The translations under genes and the position numbers were made by a program. The notes below the pieces were generated by a model. That model was not told the DNA's origin. It did not search any database and worked only from the letters and a program-made list of their open reading frames with translations. This document shows, in pieces, positions 8,086 through 16,985 of a stretch of 64,000 nucleotides of DNA; the stretch's first letter is position 1, and each line of letters opens with the position of its first letter. Source of the DNA: Alphaproteobacteria bacterium (GTDB lineage: Bacteria > Pseudomonadota > Alphaproteobacteria > CACIAM-22H2); NCBI GenBank assembly GCA_016124335.1, contig WGNX01000004.1, forward strand, positions 394,418-458,417, written 5' to 3'.

Positions 8086-10434
8086 TCAGACGACGAGGGC
8101 CGGAACCTTCGGCGCGCCCTTCTCGGGCGGAGCCGGGGGCGGATAGTCGAACGCGAGCTTGCCGCTTTCCACTTTCACGCGCACCTTGCCGCCCTTGGCG
8201 AGCTTGCCGAACAGAAGTTCGTCGGCGAGCGGCTTCTTGATGTTCTCCTGGATCACGCGGCCGAGCGGACGCGCGCCATAAAGCTCGTCGTAGCCCTTCT
8301 CGGCGAGCCACGTGCGCGCCTCGTCGGAGACCGACAGCACCACCTGCCGTTCGGCAAGCTGGCGCTCGAGCTGGCCGACGAACTTGTCGACGACCTTGTG
8401 GATGACTTCCGGCGACAGCCGCGCGAAACCGATCGTTGCGTCCAGCCGGTTGCGGAATTCCGGCGTGAACATCCGCTTGATCGCTTCCTCGTCCTCGCCC
8501 GTGCGCATCTCGTTGCCGAAGCCGATCGCGGGCTTGGCCTGTTCGGCGGCACCGGCGTTCGTCGTCATGATCAGGATCACGTTGCGAAAGTCGACGTTCT
8601 TGCCGTTGTGGTCGGTCAGCTTCCCGTGATCCATGACCTGCAGCAGGATGTTGTAGAGGTCCGGGTGCGCCTTCTCGATCTCGTCGAGCAGCAGCACGCA
8701 ATGCGGGTGCTGGTCGATCGCGTCCGTGAGCAGGCCGCCCTGATCGAAGCCCACATAGCCCGGCGGCGCGCCGATCAGGCGCGAGACGGTGTGGCGCTCC
8801 ATGTATTCGGACATGTCGAAGCGCTTGAGTTCTACGCCCAGCGAAAGCGCGAGCTGGCGCGCGACCTCCGTCTTGCCCACGCCCGTGGGGCCGGAGAACA
8901 GGTAGCTGCCGATCGGCTTTTCCGGCTCGCGCAGGCCCGCGCGGGCGAGCTTGATCGCCGCGCACAGCGCCTCGATCGCCTTGTCCTGGCCGTAGACCAC
9001 GCCCTTGAGCTGGCTTTCGAGATTCTGGAGAACCGCCTTGTCGTCGGTCGAGACCGACTTGGGGGGAATGCGCGCGATCTTCGCGACCGTCGCTTCCACG
9101 TCCTTCACGCTGATCGTCTTCTTTCGCCGGCCTGGCGGCAGCAGCATCTGTGCCGCCCCCACCTCGTCGATCACGTCGATCGCCTTGTCGGGCAGCTTGC
9201 GGTCGTTGATGTAACGGGCTGCGAGATCGACGGCCGCCTTCACCGCATCGCGCGTGTAGCGGACCTTGTGGTGCTCCTCGTAGTAGGGCTTGATGCCCTC
9301 GACGATGCGGATCGCATCCTCGATCGACGGTTCGTTGACGTCGATCTTCTGGAAGCGGCGCACGAGCGCGCGGTCCTTCTCGAAATAGCCGCGATATTCC
9401 TTGTACGTCGTCGAACCGATGCAGCGCAGCGTGCCCGAGGCAAGCGCCGGCTTCAGCAGGTTGGACGCATCCATCGAGCCGCCCGACGTGGCGCCCGCAC
9501 CGATCACGGTGTGGATCTCGTCGATGAACAGGATGGCGTTTTCCTGCGCCTCGAGCTCGGCCAGCACCGCCTTCAGGCGCTCCTCGAAATCGCCGCGATA
9601 GCGCGTGCCGGCGAGCAGCGTGCCCATGTCGATCGCGTAGATGACGGCGTTGAGCAGAACCTCGGGCACCTCGCCCTTGACGATCTTGCGCGCGAGGCCC
9701 TCGGCGATCGCCGTCTTTCCCACGCCCGGGTCGCCCACATAGAGCGGGTTGTTCTTGAAGCGCCGGCACAGGATCTGGATCGTGCGCTCGACCTCGGCTT
9801 CGCGGCCGATCAGCGGGTCGATCTTGCCCTGCGCCGCCTTCTTGTTGAGGTTGACGCAATAGGCCGCGAGCGCGCCTTCCTTCGACTTGCCCGACTGCTT
9901 CTCGCCGCCGCGCTCGGACGGGCGCTCGCCGCGCTCGTTCGACTGGCCGGTGCTCTCCTCTTCCGACGAACCGCGCACGCGGCGCGGCTCGGAACGGCCG
10001 GGCACCTTCGCGACACCGTGCGAGATGTAGTTGACGGCGTCGAGCCGCGACATGTCCTGCTCCTGCAGGAAGTAGACGGCATGGCTCTCGCGTTCGGAGA
10101 ACATCGCGACGAGCACGTTGGCGCCCGTCACTTCCTCGCGGCCGGACGACTGGACGTGGATCGCCGCGCGCTGGAGCACGCGCTGGAATCCGGCGGTCGG
10201 CTTCGCCTCGCCGCCGCGCGAGGTGACGAGGCCGGCAAGCTCGTTGTCGAGATACTGGCCGAGGTCGCGGCGCAGCTTGTCGAGATCGACGCCGCAGGCC
10301 CTGAGGACGGCGACCGAGTCCTGGTCTTCCGTCAACGCCAGCAGCAGATGCTCGAGCGTCGCGTATTCGTGGCGGCGTTCGTTGGCGTGGGCAAGTGCGC
10401 GGTGGAGGCTCTGCTCGAGATTGCGGGACAACAT
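8086..10434 (-). CDS. clpA: ATP-dependent Clp protease ATP-binding subunit ClpA
   Basis: Hexameric AAA+ unfoldase that feeds proteins, including N-degron substrates delivered by ClpS, into ClpP. 782 aa. Two N-domain repeats (residues 1-140) are followed by a charged linker (150-190), the first AAA module (Walker A GDPGVGKT 234-241; Walker [11 protein letters not shown]) and the second (Walker [12 protein letters not shown] near 512; [16 protein letters not shown]). An IGF tripeptide ([10 protein letters not shown]) stands where the ClpP-docking IGL loop is expected. The tail has an extra Pro-rich stretch. clpS lies 218 bp upstream; clpP is not in the window. Confidence 0.97.
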   Translation of the reverse strand: MLSRNLEQSLHRALAHANERRHEYATLEHLLLALTEDQDSVAVLRACGVDLDKLRRDLGQYLDNELAGLVTSRGGEAKPTAGFQRVLQRAAIHVQSSGREEVTGANVLVAMFSERESHAVYFLQEQDMSRLDAVNYISHGVAKVPGRSEPRRVRGSSEEESTGQSNERGERPSERGGEKQSGKSKEGALAAYCVNLNKKAAQGKIDPLIGREAEVERTIQILCRRFKNNPLYVGDPGVGKTAIAEGLARKIVKGEVPEVLLNAVIYAIDMGTLLAGTRYRGDFEERLKAVLAELEAQENAILFIDEIHTVIGAGATSGGSMDASNLLKPALASGTLRCIGSTTYKEYRGYFEKDRALVRRFQKIDVNEPSIEDAIRIVEGIKPYYEEHHKVRYTRDAVKAAVDLAARYINDRKLPDKAIDVIDEVGAAQMLLPPGRRKKTISVKDVEATVAKIARIPPKSVSTDDKAVLQNLESQLKGVVYGQDKAIEALCAAIKLARAGLREPEKPIGSYLFSGPTGVGKTEVARQLALSLGVELKRFDMSEYMERHTVSRLIGAPPGYVGFDQGGLLTDAIDQHPHCVLLLDEIEKAHPDLYNILLQVMDHGKLTDHNGKNVDFRNVILIMTTNAGAAEQAKPAIGFGNEMRTGEDEEAIKRMFTPEFRNRLDATIGFARLSPEVIHKVVDKFVGQLERQLAERQVVLSVSDEARTWLAEKGYDELYGARPLGRVIQENIKKPLADELLFGKLAKGGKVRVKVESGKLAFDYPPPAPPEKGAPKVPALVV

Positions 10435-10652
10435 GCGCCGATCAAACCCCCTTTTCCCGTTGCTGCCGGTGCGGCCGGCCGATCGCGTTCAGGCCGGTGC
10501 AAGCCGTGGGCCGCGAACTGTCGGGAAAGAGTCTACGTGCCGATCGGCCCGATGCCAACTCCACGACCGTCCAAGGTACGAACCCTGACCATGACAGGTT
10601 AGGTGCATCCGCCGCGAATTTCGAGTGTTGCGACGGCTGCTTCACCCGTTCC

Positions 10653-11000
10653 TCACTCTTTTTCCAGCGTGCAGCGCAACGGGTGCTGGTTGCGTCTTGC
10701 GAATTCGGTGACCTGGTTCACCTTGGTCTCGGCGACTTCGTAGGTGAATACGCCGCACACGCCGACACCGCGGCGGTGGACCTGCAGCATGATGTCGGTG
10801 GCTTCCTGGCGGTTCTTCGAGAAGTATTTCTCGAGGACATGGACGACGAACTCCATCGGCGTGTAGTCGTCGTTCAGCATCAGCACCTTGTACATCGCTG
10901 GCTTTTTCGTGCGCGTGCGCGTCTGTAGCGCGACGCCCGAGCCGTTGCCGTCGTCGCCCGTACCGCCGTTTCCGCGCTCGTTGTCCTTTTCGTCGCTCAT
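10653..11000 (-). CDS. clpS: ATP-dependent Clp protease adaptor ClpS
   Basis: 115-aa adaptor that recognises N-terminal bulky hydrophobic residues and hands substrates to ClpA. I start it at ATG 11000 ([10 protein letters not shown]). A disordered Gly/Asn/Asp-rich N-terminus of about 35 residues precedes the core: [51 protein letters not shown]. The Asn-Asp-Asp and His residues that bind the substrate alpha-amino group are present. It is upstream of clpA on the same strand, in the usual order, with a 218-bp gap that could hold a separate clpA promoter. Confidence 0.96.
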   Translation of the reverse strand: MSDEKDNERGNGGTGDDGNGSGVALQTRTRTKKPAMYKVLMLNDDYTPMEFVVHVLEKYFSKNRQEATDIMLQVHRRGVGVCGVFTYEVAETKVNQVTEFARRNQHPLRCTLEKE

Positions 11001-11128
11001 TCTGCTCGTTCGGCCAAATTCGTGTCGTCTGCCAATATGATATGGCATCCTGCGTCGCCGAATAAAGGGGGCCGGACCAGCGCTGGCCGAAGGCCTTGTC
11101 CGGCAACGGAAATCATACCGCAAATGCG

Positions 11129-11160
11129 AAGGCCCGGCACCCTCTCGGGGACCGGGCCTT
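11129..11160 (-). terminator. Hairpin terminator behind the phasin gene
   Basis: AAGGCCCGG (11129-11137) and CCGGGCCTT (11152-11160) form a perfect 9-bp stem with a 14-nt loop, 45 bp after the phasin stop. The U tract is short on either strand. It separates the phasin gene from clpS. Confidence 0.65.
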
Positions 11161-11205
11161 GCATCAGATCGATTCGGAAGCGCCGCGCGAAGGCGGCGCT
11201 GCCGC

Positions 11206-11886
11206 TCAGGCCGCGTTTGCGGGCTTGAGGAGCTTCTCGACCGCGACGTTGACGCGCGCGTTGATCGGCTCGAGCGCCTCGTTGGCGACCTTGATCGACA
11301 TCTCCGAGAGCTTCGTGCCTTCGGCGACGAACTTGTCGAAGGTCGTCTTGGCGAAGTCGGTCTGCAGGTCGACGGCTTCCTTCAGCGTCTTGGCGCCGAG
11401 AAGCGCCTTGGCGACGGCGGCCGAAGCCTCGACGGTCTCCTGCGAGAGCGCGTAGAAAGCCTTGCCGAACGTCTCGAAGCCCTTGGCGTAGACGGTCGAA
11501 GCGCTGACGACGGCGTCGAGGTTTTCCTTGGAGAACTTCGCCATGTCCTCGAGAGCCTTCGAGCTCTGCGCCTGGACCTTGTCGGCATGCTCCTTGGCCT
11601 GGCCGACGAACTGGTCGAACGACTTGGGCGAGAACATCTGGGTGAGCTGCTGGAACTGTTCGTTCATGGTGGTGGATCCTTTCACGATCGGGAAGGCGAT
11701 CGCGGGGATCGCCGTCATGGTTGGGGTCTTTTGGGTCGGCGCCGGAACCGGGGCCGTCGGCTTGGTCGGCGTGGTGGCCGCGACGGCGGCCGGCTTGGCG
11801 TCAGTCTTGACGCCCGGAACGGCGGCCGCTGCCGGTTTGCCGGCGGCTGGCTTCGTTCCCTTCATCTTGTCCTTCGCTTTGCCCAT
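11206..11886 (-). CDS. Phasin family protein
   Basis: Phasins coat polyhydroxybutyrate granules. The C-terminal about 150 residues have the helical family pattern: [63 protein letters not shown]. The N-terminus is a Lys/Ala/Pro/Thr linker ([17 protein letters not shown]-type repeats) like those of other alphaproteobacterial phasins. I start it at ATG 11886 because promoter-like elements lie just upstream; an internal ATG before NEQFQQL with its own AAAGGAT could give a shorter form. PhaR-like sites precede it. Confidence 0.88.
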   Translation of the reverse strand: MGKAKDKMKGTKPAAGKPAAAAVPGVKTDAKPAAVAATTPTKPTAPVPAPTQKTPTMTAIPAIAFPIVKGSTTMNEQFQQLTQMFSPKSFDQFVGQAKEHADKVQAQSSKALEDMAKFSKENLDAVVSASTVYAKGFETFGKAFYALSQETVEASAAVAKALLGAKTLKEAVDLQTDFAKTTFDKFVAEGTKLSEMSIKVANEALEPINARVNVAVEKLLKPANAA

Positions 11887-11912
11887 GCTGATATCCGTCT
11901 CCGGCGGTGGAA

Positions 11913-11924
11913 TGCTGCAATGCA
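11913..11924 (-). promoter_or_regulatory. Candidate PhaR operator, proximal copy
   Basis: TGCATTGCAGCA on the minus strand, 27 bp upstream of the phasin start and at the expected transcription start. It agrees 11/12 with an inverted copy at 11974-11985 and resembles the CTGC-N3-GCAG type site reported for PhaR repressors. Confidence 0.5.
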
Positions 11925-11933
11925 ACATGGGCA

Positions 11934-11962
11934 AGATATGGGAAGGCGCCCCGCCGGGTCAA
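11934..11962 (-). promoter_or_regulatory. Phasin promoter
   Basis: TTGACC (-35, 11962-11957), a 17-nt spacer, then ATATCT (-10, 11939-11934). This is close to the alphaproteobacterial housekeeping consensus. It lies between the two TGC/GCA elements and about 48 bp from the ATG at 11886. Confidence 0.55.
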
Positions 11963-11973
11963 GGGAGTTTTTG

Positions 11974-11985
11974 TGCGTTGCAGCA
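11974..11985 (+). promoter_or_regulatory. Candidate PhaR operator, distal copy
   Basis: TGCGTTGCAGCA, in inverse orientation to the proximal copy. It includes the palindrome TTGCAGCAA (11978-11986) just upstream of the -35. Confidence 0.45.
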
Positions 11986-12033
11986 ATTATCTCGTCAGAT
12001 TTTATCCAACCATTTGAATTATAGAGAATAAAT

Positions 12034-12720
12034 TTAGAAGAGCGGCGCACCATTCGCAAGCCCGTTTGGGCTTAGCTGGATGTCGAAATTCAGATCCGGC
12101 ATGCCCTGGCGTATGCGGGTATTGTAATCACCGTAGGTGTTCGCGCGGACCGGATTGACGGGCACGCCGGTCTTGTCCTGCGCGAACAGCAGCGCCGGGA
12201 ATTTGAGCGCTGCAAATTCAGGCGTGCCGTTGCGCCAGCCAAAGACGTGATAGCGGCCTTCCGCACAGGCGCTGACAATCCAGTAGAAATCCCAGGACGG
12301 GAAGTTGTTGCCGGTCTGCGTTGCGGCCCCAAAGCCGTCGGCTTCAAGCTGTCTTGCGATGGCGCGATAGGCTTCCACATCGATCGTGCGCGCAAGCCGC
12401 GCCCGGGCACCGAATTCGCTTGAAAAACTGTTCACCCGGAGGGGCGAGGCGCCGGCCGGGGGCACGCGGATATCGAGCGAGGCACCGTCCATCGTGCGCA
12501 CGAGGTCGTAGCTGCGGACTTGTTCGTCGAATACGGCGTTATAGACGAAGCGGTAACGCGCGGGCTCGCCAGGCCGGCACTGGTCGCGGATGTCCTTGCC
12601 GCCAAGGAACGCGAACCAGGAAAGGCGGCCGGTGAGCGGCGTGTCGACCCCGCCGACATCGTTGCACGCGCTCAGCGCGCCTGCCGCGAGAACCAGAAGC
12701 AACGAAAGGACGCGGACCAT
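12034..12720 (-). CDS. Lipoprotein of unknown function
   Basis: 228 aa, started at ATG 12720 (MVRVLSLLLVLAAGALSAC), where a short hydrophobic stretch ends in the lipobox LSAC and makes Cys the likely first mature residue. Earlier in-frame ATGs would bury the signal. The mature part has FLGGKDIRDQCRPGEPARYRF, a strand-rich centre and WDFYWIVSACAEGRYHVFGW; no known domain is apparent. It is divergent from the carboxypeptidase gene, with 129 bp between. Likely membrane-anchored in the periplasm. Confidence 0.75.
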   Translation of the reverse strand: MVRVLSLLLVLAAGALSACNDVGGVDTPLTGRLSWFAFLGGKDIRDQCRPGEPARYRFVYNAVFDEQVRSYDLVRTMDGASLDIRVPPAGASPLRVNSFSSEFGARARLARTIDVEAYRAIARQLEADGFGAATQTGNNFPSWDFYWIVSACAEGRYHVFGWRNGTPEFAALKFPALLFAQDKTGVPVNPVRANTYGDYNTRIRQGMPDLNFDIQLSPNGLANGAPLF

Positions 12721-12849
12721 GTCTGCCCTCGATTCGAGTCGAACTCCCCAACCTAATATCATGGAATCGCCATTTTTTCTGGACACGGGGAATCACCCTC
12801 GTTTACTCTCGATTCGCTGAAATAATTCGAAACAAGGGGCTATCCGATC

Positions 12850-14121
12850 GTGACTGCACTTGCCACAACGTCCCGTAGCCCGTTGTTCGTCCGCATTGTC
12901 GCCACGATCGCCCTCGCCCTGACTGCAAATTTTGTCGCCGCGTTCTTCGCGGCCCCCGCCCAGGCCCGCTACGCCTCGATCGTACTCGATTTCGAAACCG
13001 GCAAGGTCCTGAGCGAACAGGGTGCGGACGAGCGCCGCCATCCCGCCTCGCTCACGAAGATGATGACGCTCTATCTCATCTTCGAGGCGCTCGACCAGAA
13101 GCAGATTACGCTCGACACGCGCTGGAACGTCAGCGCGCACGCCGCCGGCCAGGCGCCGACCAAGCTGGGCCTCGAGGAAGGCGACCGCATCCGCGTGCGA
13201 GACGTGATCCTGGGTCTTGTCACACGCTCGGCCAACGACGCGGCCGTGGTCGCGGCCGAAGGACTTGGCGGCAGTGAACCGAAATTCGCCGAGCTGATGA
13301 CGCGCCGCGCGCGCCAGATCGGCATGGGATCGACCATGTTCGTCAACGCCTCGGGCCTGCCGGCCGACGCGCAGGTGACGACCGCGCGCGACATGGCGAC
13401 GCTGGGGCGCGAACTCATCCGCCGCTTCCCGCACCACTATCACTATTTCTCGACGGCCGAGTTCGTCTACGAGGGCCGCACCTTCCCCAACCACAACCGC
13501 CTGATGCGCTGGTACGACGGCGCCGACGGCATCAAGACCGGCTATATCCGCGCCTCGGGCTTCAACCTCGTCGCCTCGGCCATGCGCGACGGGCGGCGCA
13601 TCGTGGGTGCGGTCATCGGCGGGCCGAACCCGACCGAGCGCGACCAGTATATGGGCAAGCTTCTCGATGCGGGCTTCACCCACTCGCCCGATCTGCCCGC
13701 GGTGCGCGTGGCGCAGGCCAAATCGCCGGCGAAGACGGCCAAGGCCTCCAAGGGCAAGACGGTCAAGGTCGCCGACGCCAAGTCGGGCACGCGCGAAGTG
13801 GGCGGCAAGGCGATCCACAAGGCCGAACCGGCCGAATGGGCCGTGCAGGTCGGCGCGTTCAACCAGCGCGGCCAGGCGCGCAAGGCGGCCGAGGAAGCCG
13901 TGCGCATTGCCGGGCCCGTCGCCGCATCGGCCGAAATCCAGATCCTCGGCCCCGCATCGCGGGCGCGCTCGGCTGCATCGCACCGCGCGCGTCTGACGAA
14001 CCTCACGCAGGCGCAGGCACGCGCCGCGTGCCGCGTGCTCGACGCCAAGGACATGGATTGCATGATCGTCGGCCCGGGTTCCGACAAGCGCGCCAACCGC
14101 AGCGTGGCGAGTGCGGGCTGA
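12850..14121 (+). CDS. D-alanyl-D-alanine carboxypeptidase with SPOR domain
   Basis: Low-molecular-weight penicillin-binding protein that trims D-Ala from peptidoglycan pentapeptides. 423 aa from a GTG start at 12850. A signal sequence (residues 10-39, ending PAQA) precedes the S11 peptidase domain with SLTK at 67-70 (nucleophile Ser67, Lys70), SAN at 127-129 and KTG at 229-231. A Lys/Ala linker (about 275-330) leads to a C-terminal SPOR domain (EWAVQVGAFNQRGQARKAAEEA ...), which binds denuded septal glycans, so the enzyme probably works at the division site. Confidence 0.93.
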   Translation: MTALATTSRSPLFVRIVATIALALTANFVAAFFAAPAQARYASIVLDFETGKVLSEQGADERRHPASLTKMMTLYLIFEALDQKQITLDTRWNVSAHAAGQAPTKLGLEEGDRIRVRDVILGLVTRSANDAAVVAAEGLGGSEPKFAELMTRRARQIGMGSTMFVNASGLPADAQVTTARDMATLGRELIRRFPHHYHYFSTAEFVYEGRTFPNHNRLMRWYDGADGIKTGYIRASGFNLVASAMRDGRRIVGAVIGGPNPTERDQYMGKLLDAGFTHSPDLPAVRVAQAKSPAKTAKASKGKTVKVADAKSGTREVGGKAIHKAEPAEWAVQVGAFNQRGQARKAAEEAVRIAGPVAASAEIQILGPASRARSAASHRARLTNLTQAQARAACRVLDAKDMDCMIVGPGSDKRANRSVASAG

Positions 14122-14239
14122 CTGCCCGAAAAGGGCTTTCCATAATACGAAGGTAGGCTAGGATCGCGGACGGGAAATACGCCTGTCCACATTCGCACGT
14201 CTCCCGCGCCGGTCCGCCGGCCGCAAAAAGGGAAACCGA

Positions 14240-14689
14240 ATGAACGATCTTTCGGCCGCGCCGCGCTTCGCGGGCCCGCTGCCCATCGACCGCGCGCAGT
14301 CGCTGCTGGCGCTGGCGCGGTTTTCCGATTCCGCCTTCACGAAAGACGGCCCGCGCGCCGACGTGGAATACCGCGATCTCGGTCTTGCCGCGGCGACCGG
14401 CGGACGCATCGGCGCCAAACATATCCGCGCGATCCGCCCCTTCGAGAAGGAAACGGGCTGGCACTGGCACGACATGACGGGCCATTTCGTCTTCGTGCTG
14501 AAAGGCTGGATCGCGTTCCGCTATGCCGGCCACGACGGCGAAGTGCGCGCGACGGCAGGCGATTGCCTGTCGCAGCCCGGCGGCGTGGCGCACAATGTCG
14601 TGGGCCGCTCCGACGACCTTGAACTTGTCGAGATCAACATGCCTGCCGAATTCGGCACGCGCGACCTGGAGGGCGAACCGCCCGCCTGA
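14240..14689 (+). CDS. Cupin-domain protein
   Basis: 149 aa, a single cupin barrel. The metal motifs are HWHDMTGHFVFVLKG (two His close together, then a third) and the later PGGVAHNVV with the last His. It lacks a signal peptide. It lies 55 bp upstream of a solute-binding protein and a DapA-like enzyme on the same strand, which suggests a shared substrate, perhaps a carboxylated or sugar-derived compound. The reaction is unknown. Confidence 0.85.
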   Translation: MNDLSAAPRFAGPLPIDRAQSLLALARFSDSAFTKDGPRADVEYRDLGLAAATGGRIGAKHIRAIRPFEKETGWHWHDMTGHFVFVLKGWIAFRYAGHDGEVRATAGDCLSQPGGVAHNVVGRSDDLELVEINMPAEFGTRDLEGEPPA

Positions 14690-14744
14690 GCCGGCAACGA
14701 CCGGCGCCAAAAAACAAGAACGCGAAACCCGGGAGGAAACCAAA

Positions 14745-15710
14745 ATGAAGCTCAGAGTCCTGCTGACGGCCCTCATCGCCTTCGCGGCCGCAGGGGCGGC
14801 CCATGCGCAGGAAGCCGTCTCGCTCCGCCTCAACTGGTATCTCGGCGGCCTGCACGTGCCGTTCTATTACGGCGTCGAGAAAGGCTACTTCAAGGCCGAG
14901 GGCCTGGACCTCACGATCAACGAAGGCCGCGGCTCGGCCAACACCGCCCAGCTGATCGGTGCGGGCACCGACACGTTCGGCATGTCGGATTCCTCGAGCA
15001 TCATCACCGCGGCGGCCAAGGGCGTGCCGATCAAGTCGGTCATGTCGCTGCTGAACTCGACCGGCTTCTCGGTCGTCTCGCTCGCCTCCACCGGCATCAA
15101 GACGGCCAAGGACCTGGAAGGCAAATCGCTCGCCGTGTCGCCGGGCGATCCGCTGGGCCAGCTCTTCCGCGCGCTTGCGGCGTACAACAAGCTCGACATG
15201 GACAAGATCCGCTTCGTGCAGGTCGATCCCGCCGCCAAGGTCGTGGCGGTGCTGGAAAAGCGCGCCGACGGGTTGCTCGGCGGCGCCGACGACCAGTACT
15301 TCCTGATCAAGTACAAGGGATTCGAGCCCGCCGCCCTGCGCTACGCCGACAACGGCGCCAACATCGTGGGCATGACGGTCTCGGCCAATCTCGACACGAT
15401 CAAGAACAAGCCCGAGACGATCCGCAAGTTCCTGCGCGCGTCGATCAAGTCGTGGGAAGAGGCGCGCAAGAACCCCGACGCCGCCGTCGATGCGGCGCTG
15501 AAGGTCAAGCCCGACCTGAACCGCCAGTCGACCAAGGACCAGATGCTGGTCGATTTCGACCTGCTCGATTCCAAGAACTCGAAGGGCCATATCGGCCTCG
15601 GCGCGCAGGCCGACTGGGAACAGACGCTGGACCTCCTGAAGAAGTACCGCGAGCTGGAAACCAAGGAGGCATGGACCGCGTTCCACACGAACGAGTTCCT
15701 GCCGAAGTAA
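14745..15710 (+). CDS. ABC transporter substrate-binding protein (NMT1/SsuA-like)
   Basis: 321 aa. ATG 14745 follows GGGAGGA and opens a Sec signal peptide (MKLRVLLTALIAFAAAGAAHA). The mature protein has the NMT1 signature LRLNWYLGGLHVPFYYGVEKGYFKAEGLDLTI... and AQLIGAGTDTFGMSDSSSI. This family binds pyrimidine precursors, sulfonates, nitrate or aromatic acids. No permease or ATPase gene adjoins it; instead a cupin lies before and a DapA-like gene 19 bp after. It is either an orphan binding protein served by a distant transporter or part of a dispersed set. Confidence 0.92.
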   Translation: MKLRVLLTALIAFAAAGAAHAQEAVSLRLNWYLGGLHVPFYYGVEKGYFKAEGLDLTINEGRGSANTAQLIGAGTDTFGMSDSSSIITAAAKGVPIKSVMSLLNSTGFSVVSLASTGIKTAKDLEGKSLAVSPGDPLGQLFRALAAYNKLDMDKIRFVQVDPAAKVVAVLEKRADGLLGGADDQYFLIKYKGFEPAALRYADNGANIVGMTVSANLDTIKNKPETIRKFLRASIKSWEEARKNPDAAVDAALKVKPDLNRQSTKDQMLVDFDLLDSKNSKGHIGLGAQADWEQTLDLLKKYRELETKEAWTAFHTNEFLPK

Positions 15711-15729
15711 TCGGAAAAGGGCAGGCCAC

Positions 15730-16677
15730 ATGAAGCTCAAGCGCCCGTTCACCGGCGTCATCGCGGCTCCGCTGCTGCCGATGCTGGAGGACCAGTCGGT
15801 CGACTGGAAGACGCTCCACGCCTATATCGACTGGATCGCCGGCCAGAAACCGGCGGCCATCGCGATGAACATGGACGCTTCCGAGGTGATCTCGCTCACC
15901 GAGGAGGAGCAGTTCGAGGTGGTCGCCGTCTGCCGGAAGGCGATCGGCGGGCGCGTGCCGCTGCTCTCGGGCGTCGTTGCCGGATCGACGAAGGCGGCGG
16001 CCGCCAAAGCCGCCCGCCTTCGCGACGCCGGTGTGGACGGGTTTGCGATCTTCCCGCCCTTCCCCACCTTCTCGGGCGCGCCCGTGCCCGAGGAGATGAT
16101 CGTGCGCTACCACCGCGCGATCGCCGAAGCCTCGGACCTGCCGATCATCTGCTTCCAGTTCCCCAAGGGCTGGGGGCCGGACTATACGCCGGCGATCCTG
16201 AAGGCCATCGCCGAGATACCCCAACTCGTGGCGATCAAGGAATCGTCCTTCGACGTTGCGCAAACACAGTCCACCATCGAGCAGGCCGCGAAGCTCGAGA
16301 AGCCCATCGGCGTGCTGACCGGCTCCGACACCTTCATCTTCGAGGCGATGGTGATGGGCTGCACGGGCGCGCTCATCGGCTTCGGCGGGACCGCGACGGC
16401 CGAGCTTGTCGCGATGTACGCCGCCGTCGAACGCGGCGACATCTCGGCCGGCAAGGCGATCTGGGACCGGCTCGGCCCGCTCGCCCGCCATTGCTGGCGA
16501 CCGCCCATCCGCGACTTCCGCCCGCGCATGAAGGAAGCGCTGAAGCTCCAGGGCATCTTCCCGCACGCGACCTGCCGCGAGCCGCAGCTGGGCGTGGACG
16601 AAGCCGAACGCGCAGCCATTGCCGAAATCCTGCGCGAAGCCGGCCTGCTGGGAACCGGCATGCGCAAGGCGGGCTAG
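15730..16677 (+). CDS. Dihydrodipicolinate synthase/N-acetylneuraminate lyase family protein
   Basis: TIM-barrel class I aldolase, 315 aa. The Schiff-base Lys is K170 in LVAIKESSFD. At the position of the DapA proton-relay Tyr (YNVP in E. coli) this protein has CFQFP, so Tyr is replaced by Phe142. It is therefore unlikely to be the lysine-pathway DapA and more likely a 2-keto-acid or sugar-acid lyase or dehydratase. It sits 19 bp after the solute-binding protein gene, so uptake and breakdown of one compound is a fair guess. Confidence 0.9.
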   Translation: MKLKRPFTGVIAAPLLPMLEDQSVDWKTLHAYIDWIAGQKPAAIAMNMDASEVISLTEEEQFEVVAVCRKAIGGRVPLLSGVVAGSTKAAAAKAARLRDAGVDGFAIFPPFPTFSGAPVPEEMIVRYHRAIAEASDLPIICFQFPKGWGPDYTPAILKAIAEIPQLVAIKESSFDVAQTQSTIEQAAKLEKPIGVLTGSDTFIFEAMVMGCTGALIGFGGTATAELVAMYAAVERGDISAGKAIWDRLGPLARHCWRPPIRDFRPRMKEALKLQGIFPHATCREPQLGVDEAERAAIAEILREAGLLGTGMRKAG

Positions 16678-16985
16678 GCGACAACAGGCGACGTAACCTG
16701 TTTAAGTGCCTGATCTGACAGACAGGTAACCTGTCGCCGATATTCGCGTGTCGCGTCGCCAATCCGCCCGGTCGCGTCGCCGTTTCAATTGCTTGAAACA
16801 TGCGACGGCCGCCGGCCGGTAACCTGTCTTATTCACCTGTCAAACAGCACACGGCCGGAGCGATCGACCGATGCTGTGATTATAGGCTGTATGAGGAATA
16901 TATGCAATTTGAAGTACATATGTAGCGTATCCTTTCCGTCATGCCCGGGCTTGACCCGGGCACCCGTCGTCGCTTTCCTGTGGTT
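16678..16985. other. 308-bp intergenic stretch with ACCTGT palindromes
   Basis: No gene is supported here. It holds AACAGG-N8-CCTGTT (16683-16702), the perfect palindrome GACAGGTAACCTGTC (16721-16735), direct repeats of ACCTGTC 13 bp apart (16822 and 16835), and the unrelated palindrome GTTTCAA-TTGC-TTGAAAC (16782-16799). An AT-rich segment (16860-16930) then leads into a CCCGGG palindromic repeat. The hexamers look like operators for an unidentified regulator; they could also form terminator-like hairpins behind the DapA-like gene. Confidence 0.5.
16942..16962. repeat. CCCGGG-type palindromic repeat (REP/RPE-like)
   Basis: TGCCCGGG-CTTGA-CCCGGGCA, 8-bp arms around a 5-nt loop, preceded by GTCA and followed by CCCGTCGTCG. 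Elements with this core, and the spurious reading MPGLDPG, are widespread intergenic repeats in alphaproteobacterial genomes. Only one clear copy is in this window. Confidence 0.75.

Noticed and set aside
8398-10602. A 734-codon frame antisense to clpA
   Set aside because: Same cause; clpA motifs on the other strand are unmistakable.
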